From the NCBI GenBank assembly GCA_020744425.1, contig JAGMUV010000013.1, positions 868,001 through 932,000 of the forward strand: a DNA stretch of 64,000 bases. The letters run 5' to 3'. Each line of letters begins with the position of its first letter. Position 1 is the first letter of the stretch. Origin of the DNA: Dactylonectria macrodidyma. Lineage: Eukaryota; Ascomycota; Sordariomycetes; Hypocreales; Nectriaceae. The position numbers were made by a program, and so were the translations under genes. Positions 10,947-20,855 of this stretch are shown here, in pieces. Under the pieces are notes generated by a model that worked only from the letters and a program-made list of their open reading frames with translations, ran no database searches and was not told where the DNA came from.

Positions 10947-11781
10947 CTGTACGAAGTGGGTGTACGTATATTTATCCAATGCGGTTCCAATTTTTCTTTG
11001 TTTGCGTTTCTTGGGATGATGCGACTGGGTGGATTCAAAAGCCCGGAGTTCTGCTATTCTTATACACAGTGGCTGGCGCGTCGGACGACACTCCTATTAT
11101 TGGCGTTTGGAGAGGGACACGGAAACATCGACAAGGGATACTGGGATGGGCGAAGTTACGCGAATGTGAAGAGATCACCGGGCTTTGGATCTCGGCATAT
11201 GGCACCAGATTTCGTCTCGGGGCCAACAGATTTCTGACATTATCTTCCCTTCTGGTATTCATCTTCGTCCATGTATGGTCAGTGGCTCTAAGTGGTTGAG
11301 CCCAATGTTTTATGTCGTCAGCGCTCTCTCAGGAGAGGATGGGTTTTATGGGACGTGGGAAGGGACTGAGAGGAGACGGGTGCCACTCTGCCCTGGAGTA
11401 TTTGGCACTTTTATTTTTTGTATTTCTAGGGTACTCCCTGCTTGTCGAAGATGCCCAAGTCGACGCAGAACGGCTCGAGATGATGAAAATGGAATTCTTT
11501 AATGGATGGCTTTCACATCCGCTCTTTGACCACAATGAACATGTGTCACTAGTGTTAAGCTTGCATGTGATGATTGCTGCGGAGTGGGCTTCATGAATCA
11601 TGCCAAGCGGGGTATCATTTCAAAGTTGCTGTTTCTATGGCCCTGCCAGATACGCGGCTACGACCTGTCTTCTCGGTCATTGCCTTGTTCTATTCTATAT
11701 ACATGTGGACGTTGTCCTTTTTGTGAGTGTCTTGTACGCAAGTATTTTTCTGTGAGTGTCATTTGGCTCTAAACTCGAGTC
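10947..11781. other. convergent 3' regions of SET3-like and ALG7
   Basis: About 830 bases between two stop codons. They are T-rich in places (11410-11420) and hold only short frames. No gene is visible; they probably contain 3' UTRs. Confidence 0.5.
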
Positions 11782-13188
11782 TCATGCGTGGCGAACCGTG
11801 CCCCAATTGTCTTCCTTAAATACCAACAGGGCAAGACGGTGCCGGACGAACAAGCCGAAGAGGCCAACTACAAGCTGGAGGAGCGTCACCTCAGTAGCCA
11901 GGCGATCCTCGCGCAGGGGTCCGCGCCACACGAGCCACAGGTTGAGGATGGTGAAGTTGCTCGTCTCAACGAAGCGGCCTTGGTCATCGGTGGTCACCTT
12001 GAGGAGGCGGAGTTTGGCGAGGAGATGCAAGACCTGGCCGATGAGGGGGTGTGGCTGACATTCAGCGGACCAGGGAGTCACGGAGGGCTCCAGGAGGCCG
12101 GTGCGGGCGTTGAATTTAGGCAGGCGGTGGCGAGGGCAGGGGACGAGGCCGAAGATCTGGGGACATGAGTAGAGGAAGTTAAAGAGTTGCGGGACGAGGA
12201 GCAGGCCAAGAGTCTTGGAGAAGTGGCCGAGGATTCCAACGACGGCGAAGACCATGCCGGAGAAGTAGCAGTAGGTGTCTCCAACAAAGACCTTGGCCGG
12301 GTACCAGTTATGGTAGAGCAGGGCGCACGAGACGCCGATCCAGGGGAGGAGGAGATAGAGAGAGAAGAGGTGAGAGTCGGTAGCAGGGTGGGGGTAGGGC
12401 GTAAAGAGGTAGAGGCAGTCGTTGAAGGCGAGGAGAACGGCGATGACGACGCACTGAGAAACCTCGATGCCATTGATGCCCGCCAGCATGTTGATGCTCT
12501 GTGGACAGAACATGGCGACGCAAGCCATGTAGAGGTAGTATAGGGCGCCAAGGTCGAAGAGTTCGCCGAGGTAGGGCTGCAGCTGGACGGGGATGACGAT
12601 GGATGTGACGTCGAAGTCAACAAAGTAGACGACGAGTAGGGGGATAGAGGCCAGGCCAGGGATCCACCACTTGTGTCGCCAGCGGATATCGAAGAGGTCG
12701 TCGCCAATGCCTAGGAGGGCAATGGTCTGGAGGGAGATGATGGCGCCCAGGTACGAGGCAAGTTTGTTGTGCGGGAACTTGTGCAGGAAGCGACCCTGAT
12801 TGACCTCCTCCAGCTTGACGACGACATCCCTGTTTCCACCACCGCTGGTGGCGGCAACAATGTCCTTGTAGAAGGGGAATGGTATGAAAACGATGACCGT
12901 GATGAGGTAGACGGCGGCGCAGATGGCGCCCATGCACTCTGGGATCTCGGGCCTGTGTGCCTTGCTCATGTCGCGGCCGCGGAAGCCGGCGCGCATGAAG
13001 GTGGGACCGAGCCAGCGGATCATGGCATAGCTGAGGCAGAAGGCGAGCAGCGAGAGCGAGAGGGAGGCGATGAGGGGCTCGCCGTCGCCCTGGAAGGTGT
13101 TTGCGAGGACGGCGAGCGATGCGCCGGCGAGCGAGAGGAGGGTGAGGAGCTCTGGGCGGGAGAGCGACGTGGACGGCGCGGGCGTCAT
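11782..13188 (-). CDS. ALG7: UDP-GlcNAc:dolichyl-phosphate GlcNAc-1-phosphate transferase
   Basis: A single exon of 468 aa. Alg7 (human DPAGT1) transfers GlcNAc-1-P from UDP-GlcNAc to dolichyl phosphate in the ER membrane, the first step of N-glycan precursor synthesis and the target of tunicamycin. It is polytopic, with about ten hydrophobic segments. Family signatures are GIGDDLFDIRWRHK (about 160-173, acidic catalytic loop), NMLAGINGIE (233-242), FVGDTYCYFSGM followed by VVGILGHFSKT (301-326) and PCPRHRLPKFN (350-360). The region between 110 and 135 has a small Gly-rich insertion (TSGGGNRD). The length is close to that of other fungal Alg7 proteins. The start at 13188 is the first ATG before the first membrane segment. 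A 218-codon frame on the plus strand is its shadow. Confidence 0.95.
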   Translation of the reverse strand: MTPAPSTSLSRPELLTLLSLAGASLAVLANTFQGDGEPLIASLSLSLLAFCLSYAMIRWLGPTFMRAGFRGRDMSKAHRPEIPECMGAICAAVYLITVIVFIPFPFYKDIVAATSGGGNRDVVVKLEEVNQGRFLHKFPHNKLASYLGAIISLQTIALLGIGDDLFDIRWRHKWWIPGLASIPLLVVYFVDFDVTSIVIPVQLQPYLGELFDLGALYYLYMACVAMFCPQSINMLAGINGIEVSQCVVIAVLLAFNDCLYLFTPYPHPATDSHLFSLYLLLPWIGVSCALLYHNWYPAKVFVGDTYCYFSGMVFAVVGILGHFSKTLGLLLVPQLFNFLYSCPQIFGLVPCPRHRLPKFNARTGLLEPSVTPWSAECQPHPLIGQVLHLLAKLRLLKVTTDDQGRFVETSNFTILNLWLVWRGPLREDRLATEVTLLQLVVGLFGLFVRHRLALLVFKEDNWGTVRHA

Positions 13189-15218
13189 GATGGGCGGGAA
13201 GGAGAGAGGCGCAAATATTTAGTGGGTGGTGGGGGGTTGGTTGGAGATGTTGGGTTTTTGGTGGTTTATGGATCGCGGCGCATCGTGAAGGAAGTGGGAA
13301 CGGCGGAAATAGGTGCGTGTGTGGTTGTTTGTTGTCGTTACAATTTCGGTGGGCCTTTTTTTTTTTTTTTCCTACGAGGAAACTTGCGTGGGATTCCCAG
13401 TGCGAGGGGGCTTAGAAGTGAATGAGTGATGAATGGTCCAAGAGAAGAGAAAAGAAGACAGAGAGTTCGTTGTCGCTGCGCCGCGAGAGTTGACGTGGGA
13501 TGGTGACACGTTGTTGGATGGAGAGGACGGGGCCGGGAGCTCGGGATGTGGAGGCTCTGCGCGCGGGAGCACGTGCGTTTTGCAACTGTCGTGAACGGGT
13601 TCCAGGTTGTTAGATAGTGTTAGTGGTGCTACCCACGTAATCGCATACGCAACGATTCGTCTTGTGGCTATAGCAAGTCATAGAGAGTAGGGAGGTAAGG
13701 CATTGACCTTGCTTCATGTCATAGCCAGCATATTCCATTACTCGCTGCTCTGTGATTAACCAGTCAAAGGCGAGGAAGGTAACAAACGAGCACAACGTCA
13801 CCAGCTTTATGAACGCGGGTGGCTCAATCTCCACCCATGCATGCATGCCATCTGCCGAGCTTCCCCCAGCGCAACACAACACAACACCATGGATATGCCA
13901 ACTCATTACCACCAATTGCGCCTCTCCAGCGCTCACTCTTGGTGATACCGTCCAGCCAGCTCGTTTCACCTGATGCCTCCCGACGCAGCGAAGGAGGAGT
14001 TTTGCGAGCACGGCAATTCGGCATCGTCATACCAGGTGCGACAGCTGCAAGTTTGTCCTGGTGATGGACGGGAGCCAGCAAAAACGGCCCGGGTCTGACC
14101 AAACATGGTTGTCGTGATTATGGATGACAGACGGTTTGCTGCTGGGTTCCGTCTGGGATTGCGTGCACTCTAACAGCGCCGGTTCTGTTGTTGAAAATGC
14201 GGCCGATGAGAAGGGACGTCGATCACTTGCAGGGCCGGCCATGATGCTGTCAGCACAGTGGGAACCATCATGTTCCCTTCATATCCCACCATCACCCTCC
14301 ATGTAAGCTGGAGCTAAGCATACCTACATACTCGCGTGCCGAGCAGCCGACGAACCACACCTGAGTCATGTTCAAGTGTCTAACAAAGCTTCCATAGGCT
14401 GAGAGCCAGCACAGCATCCTAACCATTCTCACTCCGCCGGGGACCATCCTTACTCACGCTTTGAACTCGTCTCTCTTCTTCTTACTTGGTTTCACAGCCT
14501 TTCTTCGGCCGAAACAAACACAAACCATCAATCCACCGACTTGTGCCACTCCCTGTCCGTCTCCATAAACAACTCTCATGGCGCACACCTCCCGACGTTC
14601 CTATGATGGGCATAGGCGCGCCTTTTCGCCGACACAAGCGTGGGGCGGCTTCCCACCGACCCACCTGCATTCGGCCGGGACTAAAATATGATTGCCATAG
14701 CATTTGGCCGATTTGCAATGGACAAAATCTATGGGGAAATGGGGCGGGCAGATGATGGGGCAAAGCCATGTTAAACCCACCCGGAGATAGTGGAGATAAT
14801 CTGAGGTCCGCGGGAGAAACAAACAACTTGCAGTGAGCCAGCTTGAACTGGGACTTGCGATTTCTAATCCTTCAATCAAGCGCTGCAAACTACTTGGTCA
14901 ATTGTGTTTTCCCCAAATACCGCCTATCCCTCCCTCTTCCATCTTTACTGTCTTGCGTTTACCAGTTCCCGCTTGAGATCAGACTCGCATGGAGCAAGAC
15001 TCCATTCATTCCAGTTATTCAACTTGTCTAACCCTAGTCTTTCCGCTCTGAGAGGCTTAAAAGGTACTCTTGTCGACCGTTTACTGCCGTTGTCTCTGAA
15101 AGGTCTCTGTGGAGGATTGCCAAGATCTGGGGAAATGGGACTACGGTACTCGCCACCACAACTTCACTTACAACAATTCGCCGTATAGTTTGCAAAGAGA
15201 TACAACATCCGCTCTGAA
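13189..15218. other. intergenic region between divergent ALG7 and MFS gene
   Basis: About 2 kb without a recognisable gene, containing the promoters of both neighbours. It has a T-run at 13357-13370 and scattered short frames on both strands with no family-like sequence. It probably carries the regulatory region of the MFS transporter, but I cannot name sites. Confidence 0.45.
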
Positions 15219-17021
15219 ATGAATCTTCACAGCGACGACGAAAAGACCGTCGGCGGTCCTGCTGGCGAGGATACTGATAATGCGACCGTCATGGGGGATA
15301 AGGAGACGAACCCAGAGTCTATATCTGTTGATCCCGCCCAGGGGGATGATTATGGCGATGAGAAAGGGGGACGCAGAGATTCGCGGGAGGAGTTTGATGT
15401 TGAAGCTCAAGAGGTGGTTATCCTAACCCAGTTACACGTATTCGTCCTGTCATACTAAACGCTTCTCAAGGACAATATCGAGGTTGAGCGGATAGAAACG
15501 CGCGGGACAACGACTAGTCGCAAGACACACCGCAGCATCCTCAGTCGCCTCTCCAAGAGCAAAAGCAAACCAAAGGAAACGCTTCCTCCACCTGTCCATC
15601 CCGTCATGGACCTCGACAACGGGGTCGTCGGCTGGGAGAGCCAGCACGACCCGGAGCACCCGCTCAACTTCGCGCCGGCGCGCAAGTGGTTCATCACCAG
15701 CCTGCTCTCGGGCATCACCTTCATGACGCCGTTCGCCTCATCGATTCTCGCACCGGCCATCACTTTTGTTGCTGACGACTTCAATGAGTCCAGCCTTACT
15801 GTAGCGTCTATGCCCGTCAGCATCTTCCTGCTGGGCTACGCCGTGGGCCCGCTGTTCCTGTCGCCGCTGTCCGAGATCTACGGCCGCAACATCGTCATCG
15901 TGTCGGCCAACGCCTTCTTCTGCGCGTGGCTGATCGGCTGCGCCCTCGCGCCCTCGCTCGGTAGCCTCGTCTTCTTCCGGTTCATGTGCGGTCTCGGCGG
16001 GTCGGCGTGCCAGACCATCGGCGGCGGCATCATCGCCGACATGTTCCCCGTGAGCGAGCGCGGCCGCGCCATGACGGTCTGGATGCTCGGCCCCATGTTC
16101 GGCCCCTCGTGCGCCCCCGTCATCGGCGGCTTCGTCTCCGAGACCATCGGCTGGCGCTGGACCAGCTGGATCACCTTCATCCCGGCCGCCGTCGTCGTCT
16201 GCGCCATGGTGTTTCTCAACCGCGAGACTAACCACCACGTCCTCATCCGCCGCAAGACCGAGCGCCTCCGGAGGGAGCTCCGCCGCCCGGAGCTCCGCAG
16301 CTGCTACGTCGACCCGGACGCCCCCGTGCTCGCCCGGCGCCGCATCATCCTCAACGGCCTGACGCGCCCGCTCCGCCTGCTCTTCGGCTCGCCCATCGTC
16401 TTCGCCGTCTCGCTGTACATCGCCTTCGCCTACGGCTGCCTGTACCTGCTCTTCAACACCATCCCGCTTGTCTTCCAGGGCAGCTACGGGTGGTCCATCG
16501 GCATCACGGGCCTCGTCTACCTGTCCCTGCTCATCGGCTACATGGTCGGCCTGGCCATCTTCTCATCCCTCTCCGACAAGACGGTCGTGCGCATGACCAA
16601 GGCCAACGGCGGCGTCTACGAACCCGAGATGCGCCTCCCGGACTGCATCTACTTCGCCTTCCTGCTGCCCGTTACCTTCTTCTGGTACGGCTGGGCCGCC
16701 GACCGCGCCGTCCACTGGATCGTCCCCGTCCTCGGCCTCATCCCCTTCGGCCTCGGCATCATCGGCATCTGGCTCCCCATCCAGGCCTACCTCATCGACG
16801 CCTACGCCCAGTACGCCGCCAGTGCCCTCGCCGCCTTTTCCGTCATGCGTAGCGTCGTCGCCGCCTTTCTGCCCCTGGCTGGGCCCCAGATGTACGATAC
16901 CCTCGGGGTCGGCTGGGGCAACTCCCTGTTGGGCTTCATCGCTATCGCTTTAATCCCGATCCCCGCCTTCATATACAAATACGGTGCCAGGGTTCGCAAG
17001 CGAGAGAAGATCAAGTTTTAG
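15219..17021 (+). CDS. MFS transporter, DHA1 (drug:H+ antiporter / polyamine carrier) type
   Basis: Two exons, 15219-15413 and 15471-17021, give 581 aa. The 57-nt intron (GTGGTT...TACTAAAC...AAG) contains an in-frame TAA, and removing it joins an acidic N-terminal tail in phase 0. The protein is a 12-TM major facilitator. Cytosolic residues 1-120 are acidic then basic (SKSKSKPKE). Transport motifs are the motif-A-like loop PLFLSPLSEIYGR, the long helix GGSACQTIGGGIIADMF followed by PVSERGRAM, and the paired halves separated by a basic loop (RRKTERLRRELRRPE). The combination is typical of fungal Tpo1/Flu1-like exporters in the plasma membrane. The substrate cannot be read from sequence. GC-rich, C-ending codon use is stronger here than in its neighbours. 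Confidence 0.9.
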
Positions 17022-17176
17022 ACTATAGACTTCTTAATAATTCTAGTCCCCCTTTAGCTTCATGTTGGAATCCTCAAAAACCGTCGGCGTGATAAAGACG
17101 GCGCCGCCACGCCCGCAACTGGCAGACAGCTGCCAGCCTCTGAATCCAAAATAAACAGACTACTAAAAGAAATCAT

Positions 17177-17263
17177 CTCCCTTTCTCCCTTTCTCCCTTT
17201 CTCCCTTTCTCCCTTTCTCCCTTGCTCCCTTGCTCCCTTTCTCCCTTGCTCCCTTGCTCCCTT
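17177..17263. repeat. heptameric CTCCCTT pyrimidine repeat
   Basis: About 12 tandem copies of CTCCCTT or the variant GCTCCCTT/CTCCCTTG, pure pyrimidine apart from a few G, lie just upstream of the ATG at 17297. The strand asymmetry makes it a candidate promoter or leader element and a likely length-variable minisatellite. Confidence 0.9.
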
Positions 17264-17296
17264 ACTTCAAGCAAGACCATTTCCCCACAACCACAA

Positions 17297-18262
17297 ATGC
17301 CACCTCACACGACGTTTCCCGTGGACCTCTGTACCGGAGACTGCCCATCGAAAGACCATTTATTCCGTCTTGCCTTTTCTCTGCCTCTTGCCAAACATAA
17401 TGTCATATTGACTTACAACGGCTACAAGCGAGCGCTAGAACTATACGGCAATGACTCTATCATCCTCCGTGCGGAAAAAGTCGGCCGTTTCCAACGATGG
17501 GTTTCGGAAAATCCAGAACTGTTGGAGGAGTTCCATGGTCGAGCTCTGGCCGACGGATTCAACCCAGCCGCAGGATACGCAGACACCAACGCCTCGACGT
17601 ACTCTTTTTACCACCCTGTTGATCCCCGCAACAACGAGCTGACTAGAACATCACAACACCCCGCGACAATAAGACATTCTTACATTACAATCCTCGACTC
17701 CGATGACGATGACGACAACGCGACCGCGCCTGTATCAACTCCCCAGGCCACTCGGGGTAACCTTTTCAAGAACGTCGACATGCCTGACGCCATCAAAAAC
17801 ATGTCCGGACTTTTGGTCCCTCAACGCTCTGACTTCGCGGGAACTTGCGTGGGAAACGCCGAGCTGGCGCAAATCCTCGCAGAAACTCTAGAATCTGTAC
17901 TCAATGCCGACGAGAGAGACGCCGGCGCTGTTTAGGACCAGGCGCGGAAAATTATGTCGGCTGTGAACGGCACGGCCGGCATCTCACGCTTCACCCAATT
18001 CATGTACGAACAGTTCCCCAAGGAGCCAACGCCAACCGCTCCAGCCATTGGATCGAGCCTCCGGGGGCGTCCCAAGACCATCATCAGCCCAGTCCCCACC
18101 GAGCGGGACGATACAACTCCACACCTCCCACCAGTTGTGCTCCGCGGTGCCGTTACGAAGCCCAAGAAGAGAAGCGCCGACTTGGTGCTTCCCGGCAGTC
18201 TGGGGAAACGAACGAAGAAGAGGCGCGCACTGTCGACGACCCATTCAAATGATGGGAGTTGA
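17297..18262 (+). pseudogene. unrecognised nuclear-type protein, reading frame split by one TAG
   Basis: From the ATG at 17297 (context CACAAATGCC) the frame is open for 212 codons to a TAG at 17933-17935. It then continues in the same frame, open for another 108 codons to the TGA at 18260-18262. I do not recognise the family. Residues 1-100 look folded. Residues 130-141 (ITILDSDDDDDN) match a SUMO-interaction motif followed by acids. The part beyond the TAG has an AT-hook-like RGRP core and two basic clusters (KPKKR and GKRTKKRR) that would act as a nuclear signal. CAG to TAG would be a single C-to-T change in a CpA context. Alternatives are a true 212-aa protein, stop readthrough, or a 39-nt GT...AG segment ending at the TAG. 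Whether it is broken or functional is unresolved. Confidence 0.45.
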
Positions 18263-18957
18263 CCTTACCCCCCCCCCCCCGGTACCCTGTTATCATCTGT
18301 CGAAGGATAGAATGAGGGTATTCGTGGGCAAGCTTGAGATTTAATGTGACTAGTTTCACGTCCGAAAGCATAGATAGAAAGCTGTCTGGATCTAGTCCTG
18401 GGCTTGGTTGAAGTTGTTGACATGTGGTGGCTGCCGGAACTCAATGGTTATTTTGTTTCGAGCAGCGGCGCGAAGTTCCATGCAACATACTTCGAGTCTG
18501 TGGATTCCGTTGTGTCAGCAGGCTTCATTGAATTGACCAATTGCTTGAGAGAAACCTGAGCTGCGATCGCTTCAAGTAATGTTCAGTTCATTACATCGAA
18601 GTTCGGTCTTATATATCTGGATTTTTACCGCTCCTGTGGTGTATGCTCAGTGATGGATACATCCACCACTGTCAAAAACCGGATGAATTGCCTTTTTGGC
18701 TAGTTTTATACCCACCAACCGTGCTGAGATAGATGTGAATTCCGCATTGATGATGGAAGACCGTGACGAACTCGACGCCTGCAGTCGATGAGATGTGTTT
18801 GTGTGATGTGGATGTCTGGTTGGAAACAGAGGTTGCAATTGGAAAGTTGATGCTTTATCTACCTACGAGGTAGGTAGGTAAGCAACGCCAAAGATAGTGA
18901 TCTTACTTGCTTAAATTAGTTGAACTTGGGCTTGCATCTACCCAAGGTTAGGGAAGG
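18263..18957. other. intergenic region
   Basis: About 700 bases with a run of 13 C at 18268-18280 and no long frame. Many stops in all frames make coding unlikely. Confidence 0.45.
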
Positions 18958-19705
18958 ATGATATGCCTAAACTCAACAGAAAGAGTCATCCGGTGGAGAA
19001 AAGGGCGTATAAAGTCTCACAGCCCCATACTCGTCCTGAGTTCTAGGCTTCCACGAGGTAAGCAGGTGGTCCAAATCATCTCCCTCCTTGCACCCTGCCT
19101 GGTCCCATGGATAATTGAGGCGCCACTGTGCTCAGTTGAGATACTGGAAGCTATCCTGAAACCAGATAAACCCTTCGAGATCTACAAGACCCGTGATTTC
19201 AATCAACGTCAGGCTAAGGTTCGAAGTATGGTCGACAATGTCTTTACCTGCTAGATACTGAGAAAAAGACAGAGGCTTCACAATGAGTACATTCGTTTCC
19301 AGGGTCACCTGGGGAAAGACCGTCAAATCTCAATTGTCTGCGTTCCAGAGGAGAAAATCGACTTCATTAAAGAAGAGGTCTCGAAATGCGGGTTTGACCT
19401 ACCTGTCTTTGCTATATTACAGGCCCCTGATTCAATGGGACGTAGCTATCCCCAATGCATCCTTGGGGTATGGTGCAACAATTCAGACCCGGCAATTCCT
19501 TTCCGAACACTCTTGAGGGAAGCCTCCGACGCCTTCTTGAGACGCAGGGCATACCTGGTTGCAAATTTGAACGCAGCCTGCTTGTGCTAGGAACAACACT
19601 CTTCCTAAAAATCCAGTGGACTGGATTGAGGGAGTGCCAGGCTCGACTGCTGCACTGCCCTACTTCACTCAACCAAATAACACAGAAGAAGCAGTCAAAA
19701 TCTGA
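18958..19705 (+). pseudogene. decayed coding relic
   Basis: Frame 1 is open from 18958 to a TAG at 19252-19254 and then from 19255 to a TAG at 19588-19590. Coding-like sequence seems to continue in frame 2 from 19571 to a TGA at 19703. The second block reads like genuine protein (for example QISIVCVPEEKIDFIKEEV), and the frame-2 part contains NPVDWIEGVPGSTAALPYF. No splice pair I could find reconciles the stops and the frame change. The simplest reading is a gene broken by at least one stop and one frameshift. I do not recognise the family; the call is tentative. Confidence 0.35.
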
Positions 19706-19984
19706 GAAGGTATAGTACAGAATGGTGGTTTATAGCCGGAGTTCGGGGAGCAGGATTTCAGCCGGTTATCCCCTGGATTTCCTGTTGAGGGTTGCCCCGG
19801 AATTTTCCATGACACCTTTGAGAGAATTCCTTACCTATTAATATTTCTTTATACAGTCTTCTTAGGAGCCGCCGAATTCGATATTAATCTACCCTTACTA
19901 GTTCTGTCCTAGAGCCAAGACTCATTCCCTCCATCAAGATCTCACAACATCCTCTAACCTCCCAGAAGACCCCCTACTTTACAC
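19706..19984. other. AT-rich spacer after the relic
   Basis: Short AT-rich stretch (for example around 19838-19870) with no supported gene. It may contain further decayed sequence of the upstream relic. Confidence 0.35.
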
Positions 19985-20176
19985 TCACACACGAAACCGT
20001 CGCCTACACCTAGCGCACTTGGATGTGTCGATGCGCTTGTCAAACGATCTAGGAAGCTTCACGTCGCACTCCCAGCCTGTCACCTCTGCCCACTCGCACG
20101 CCTGCGTATCCTGTTTAAATTTGAGCAGGCAGTCGCAGCGGCTGCAGATGTGGTTGATGGTGATTTTGTAGCACAT
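19985..20176 (-). CDS. small cysteine-rich hypothetical protein (63 aa)
   Basis: A single frame starts MCYKITINHICSRCDCLLKF and ends CARCRRRFRV. It contains eight Cys, with the spacings C-x2-C-x-C near the N-terminus and C-x2-C near the C-terminus, suggesting a small zinc- or disulfide-stabilised domain. There is no signal peptide. The ATG has a favourable context (AACAATG) after a CT-rich leader-like stretch. Short fungal proteins opening with MC and a following Cys/His pair are common in ascomycete genomes and mostly uncharacterised. I cannot assign a function. It could also be a chance frame, since it lies beside a decayed region. Confidence 0.45.
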   Translation of the reverse strand: MCYKITINHICSRCDCLLKFKQDTQACEWAEVTGWECDVKLPRSFDKRIDTSKCARCRRRFRV

Positions 20177-20855
20177 TGTTAATATTTTTGGATAAAGGTG
20201 GGAGAGAGGTGGTTACAGGTGTAGTCTTTAGTTCCCTAGAACAATCGACGTCAACGATTAGGAACGGGGTTGTGAAGGTTCTCAGGGGTTTATTGGTTGC
20301 GGGAGGCTCAAACTTGTTGAAGCTTTCGTTGGCTACCTGGGAACCAAGCACCACGGGCCTTTTGATATAGGAACCTTTCGCGATGTGAATCGCAACCCGA
20401 GTATCTGGGAATGGCGACATCAACAGCCCATCAGATGTGAGTCAAGCGGGTTGCCATTCCTCGTGGCTCAGCTAGCATCTATTGCTCCATTGACAAGATG
20501 TCAACAGGCGTGGAGTTCCATTCAGTGAATGAGCAGCTGCAACCCAAAAAGACATCTCAAGGACGATGTGACTTTAGAGATCAGATGAGAGGGTAATTCT
20601 GTCATTGGTCTCATTTTCATCTATCCCCTTTTCTAGCACCTGTTGAAGCACTGTTGAATCAAAGATCTTGATGGCGAGATAATCGAGAGGTGTTTTTGTA
20701 TATCATCAAGTGTCGTAGATGGAGTCGTCCAGTCTTGTGTCCCCCAACCCATTCCCGTCATTTTACCCCCCGTTTCCATGCAAAACGCTTCCAAAACTCC
20801 TGATCCCTCGAGTATCCTGGGCCCCCTCTGCCCCTAACTTGTACAGATTTCCGGC
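20177..20855. other. intergenic region
   Basis: Between the small Cys-rich ORF (start) and the 3' end of the potassium transporter. It has no convincing frame. It probably holds the leader and promoter of the small ORF and the transporter's 3' UTR. Confidence 0.4.

Noticed and set aside
12769..13425. 218-codon plus-strand ORF over the start of ALG7
   Set aside because: Shadow of the GC-rich ALG7 sequence; Gly/Glu-rich product without family resemblance.
17222..17296. upstream extension of the unrecognised gene into the pyrimidine repeat
   Set aside because: It needs a TTG start and would translate the CTCCCTT repeat; the ATG at 17297 has good context.
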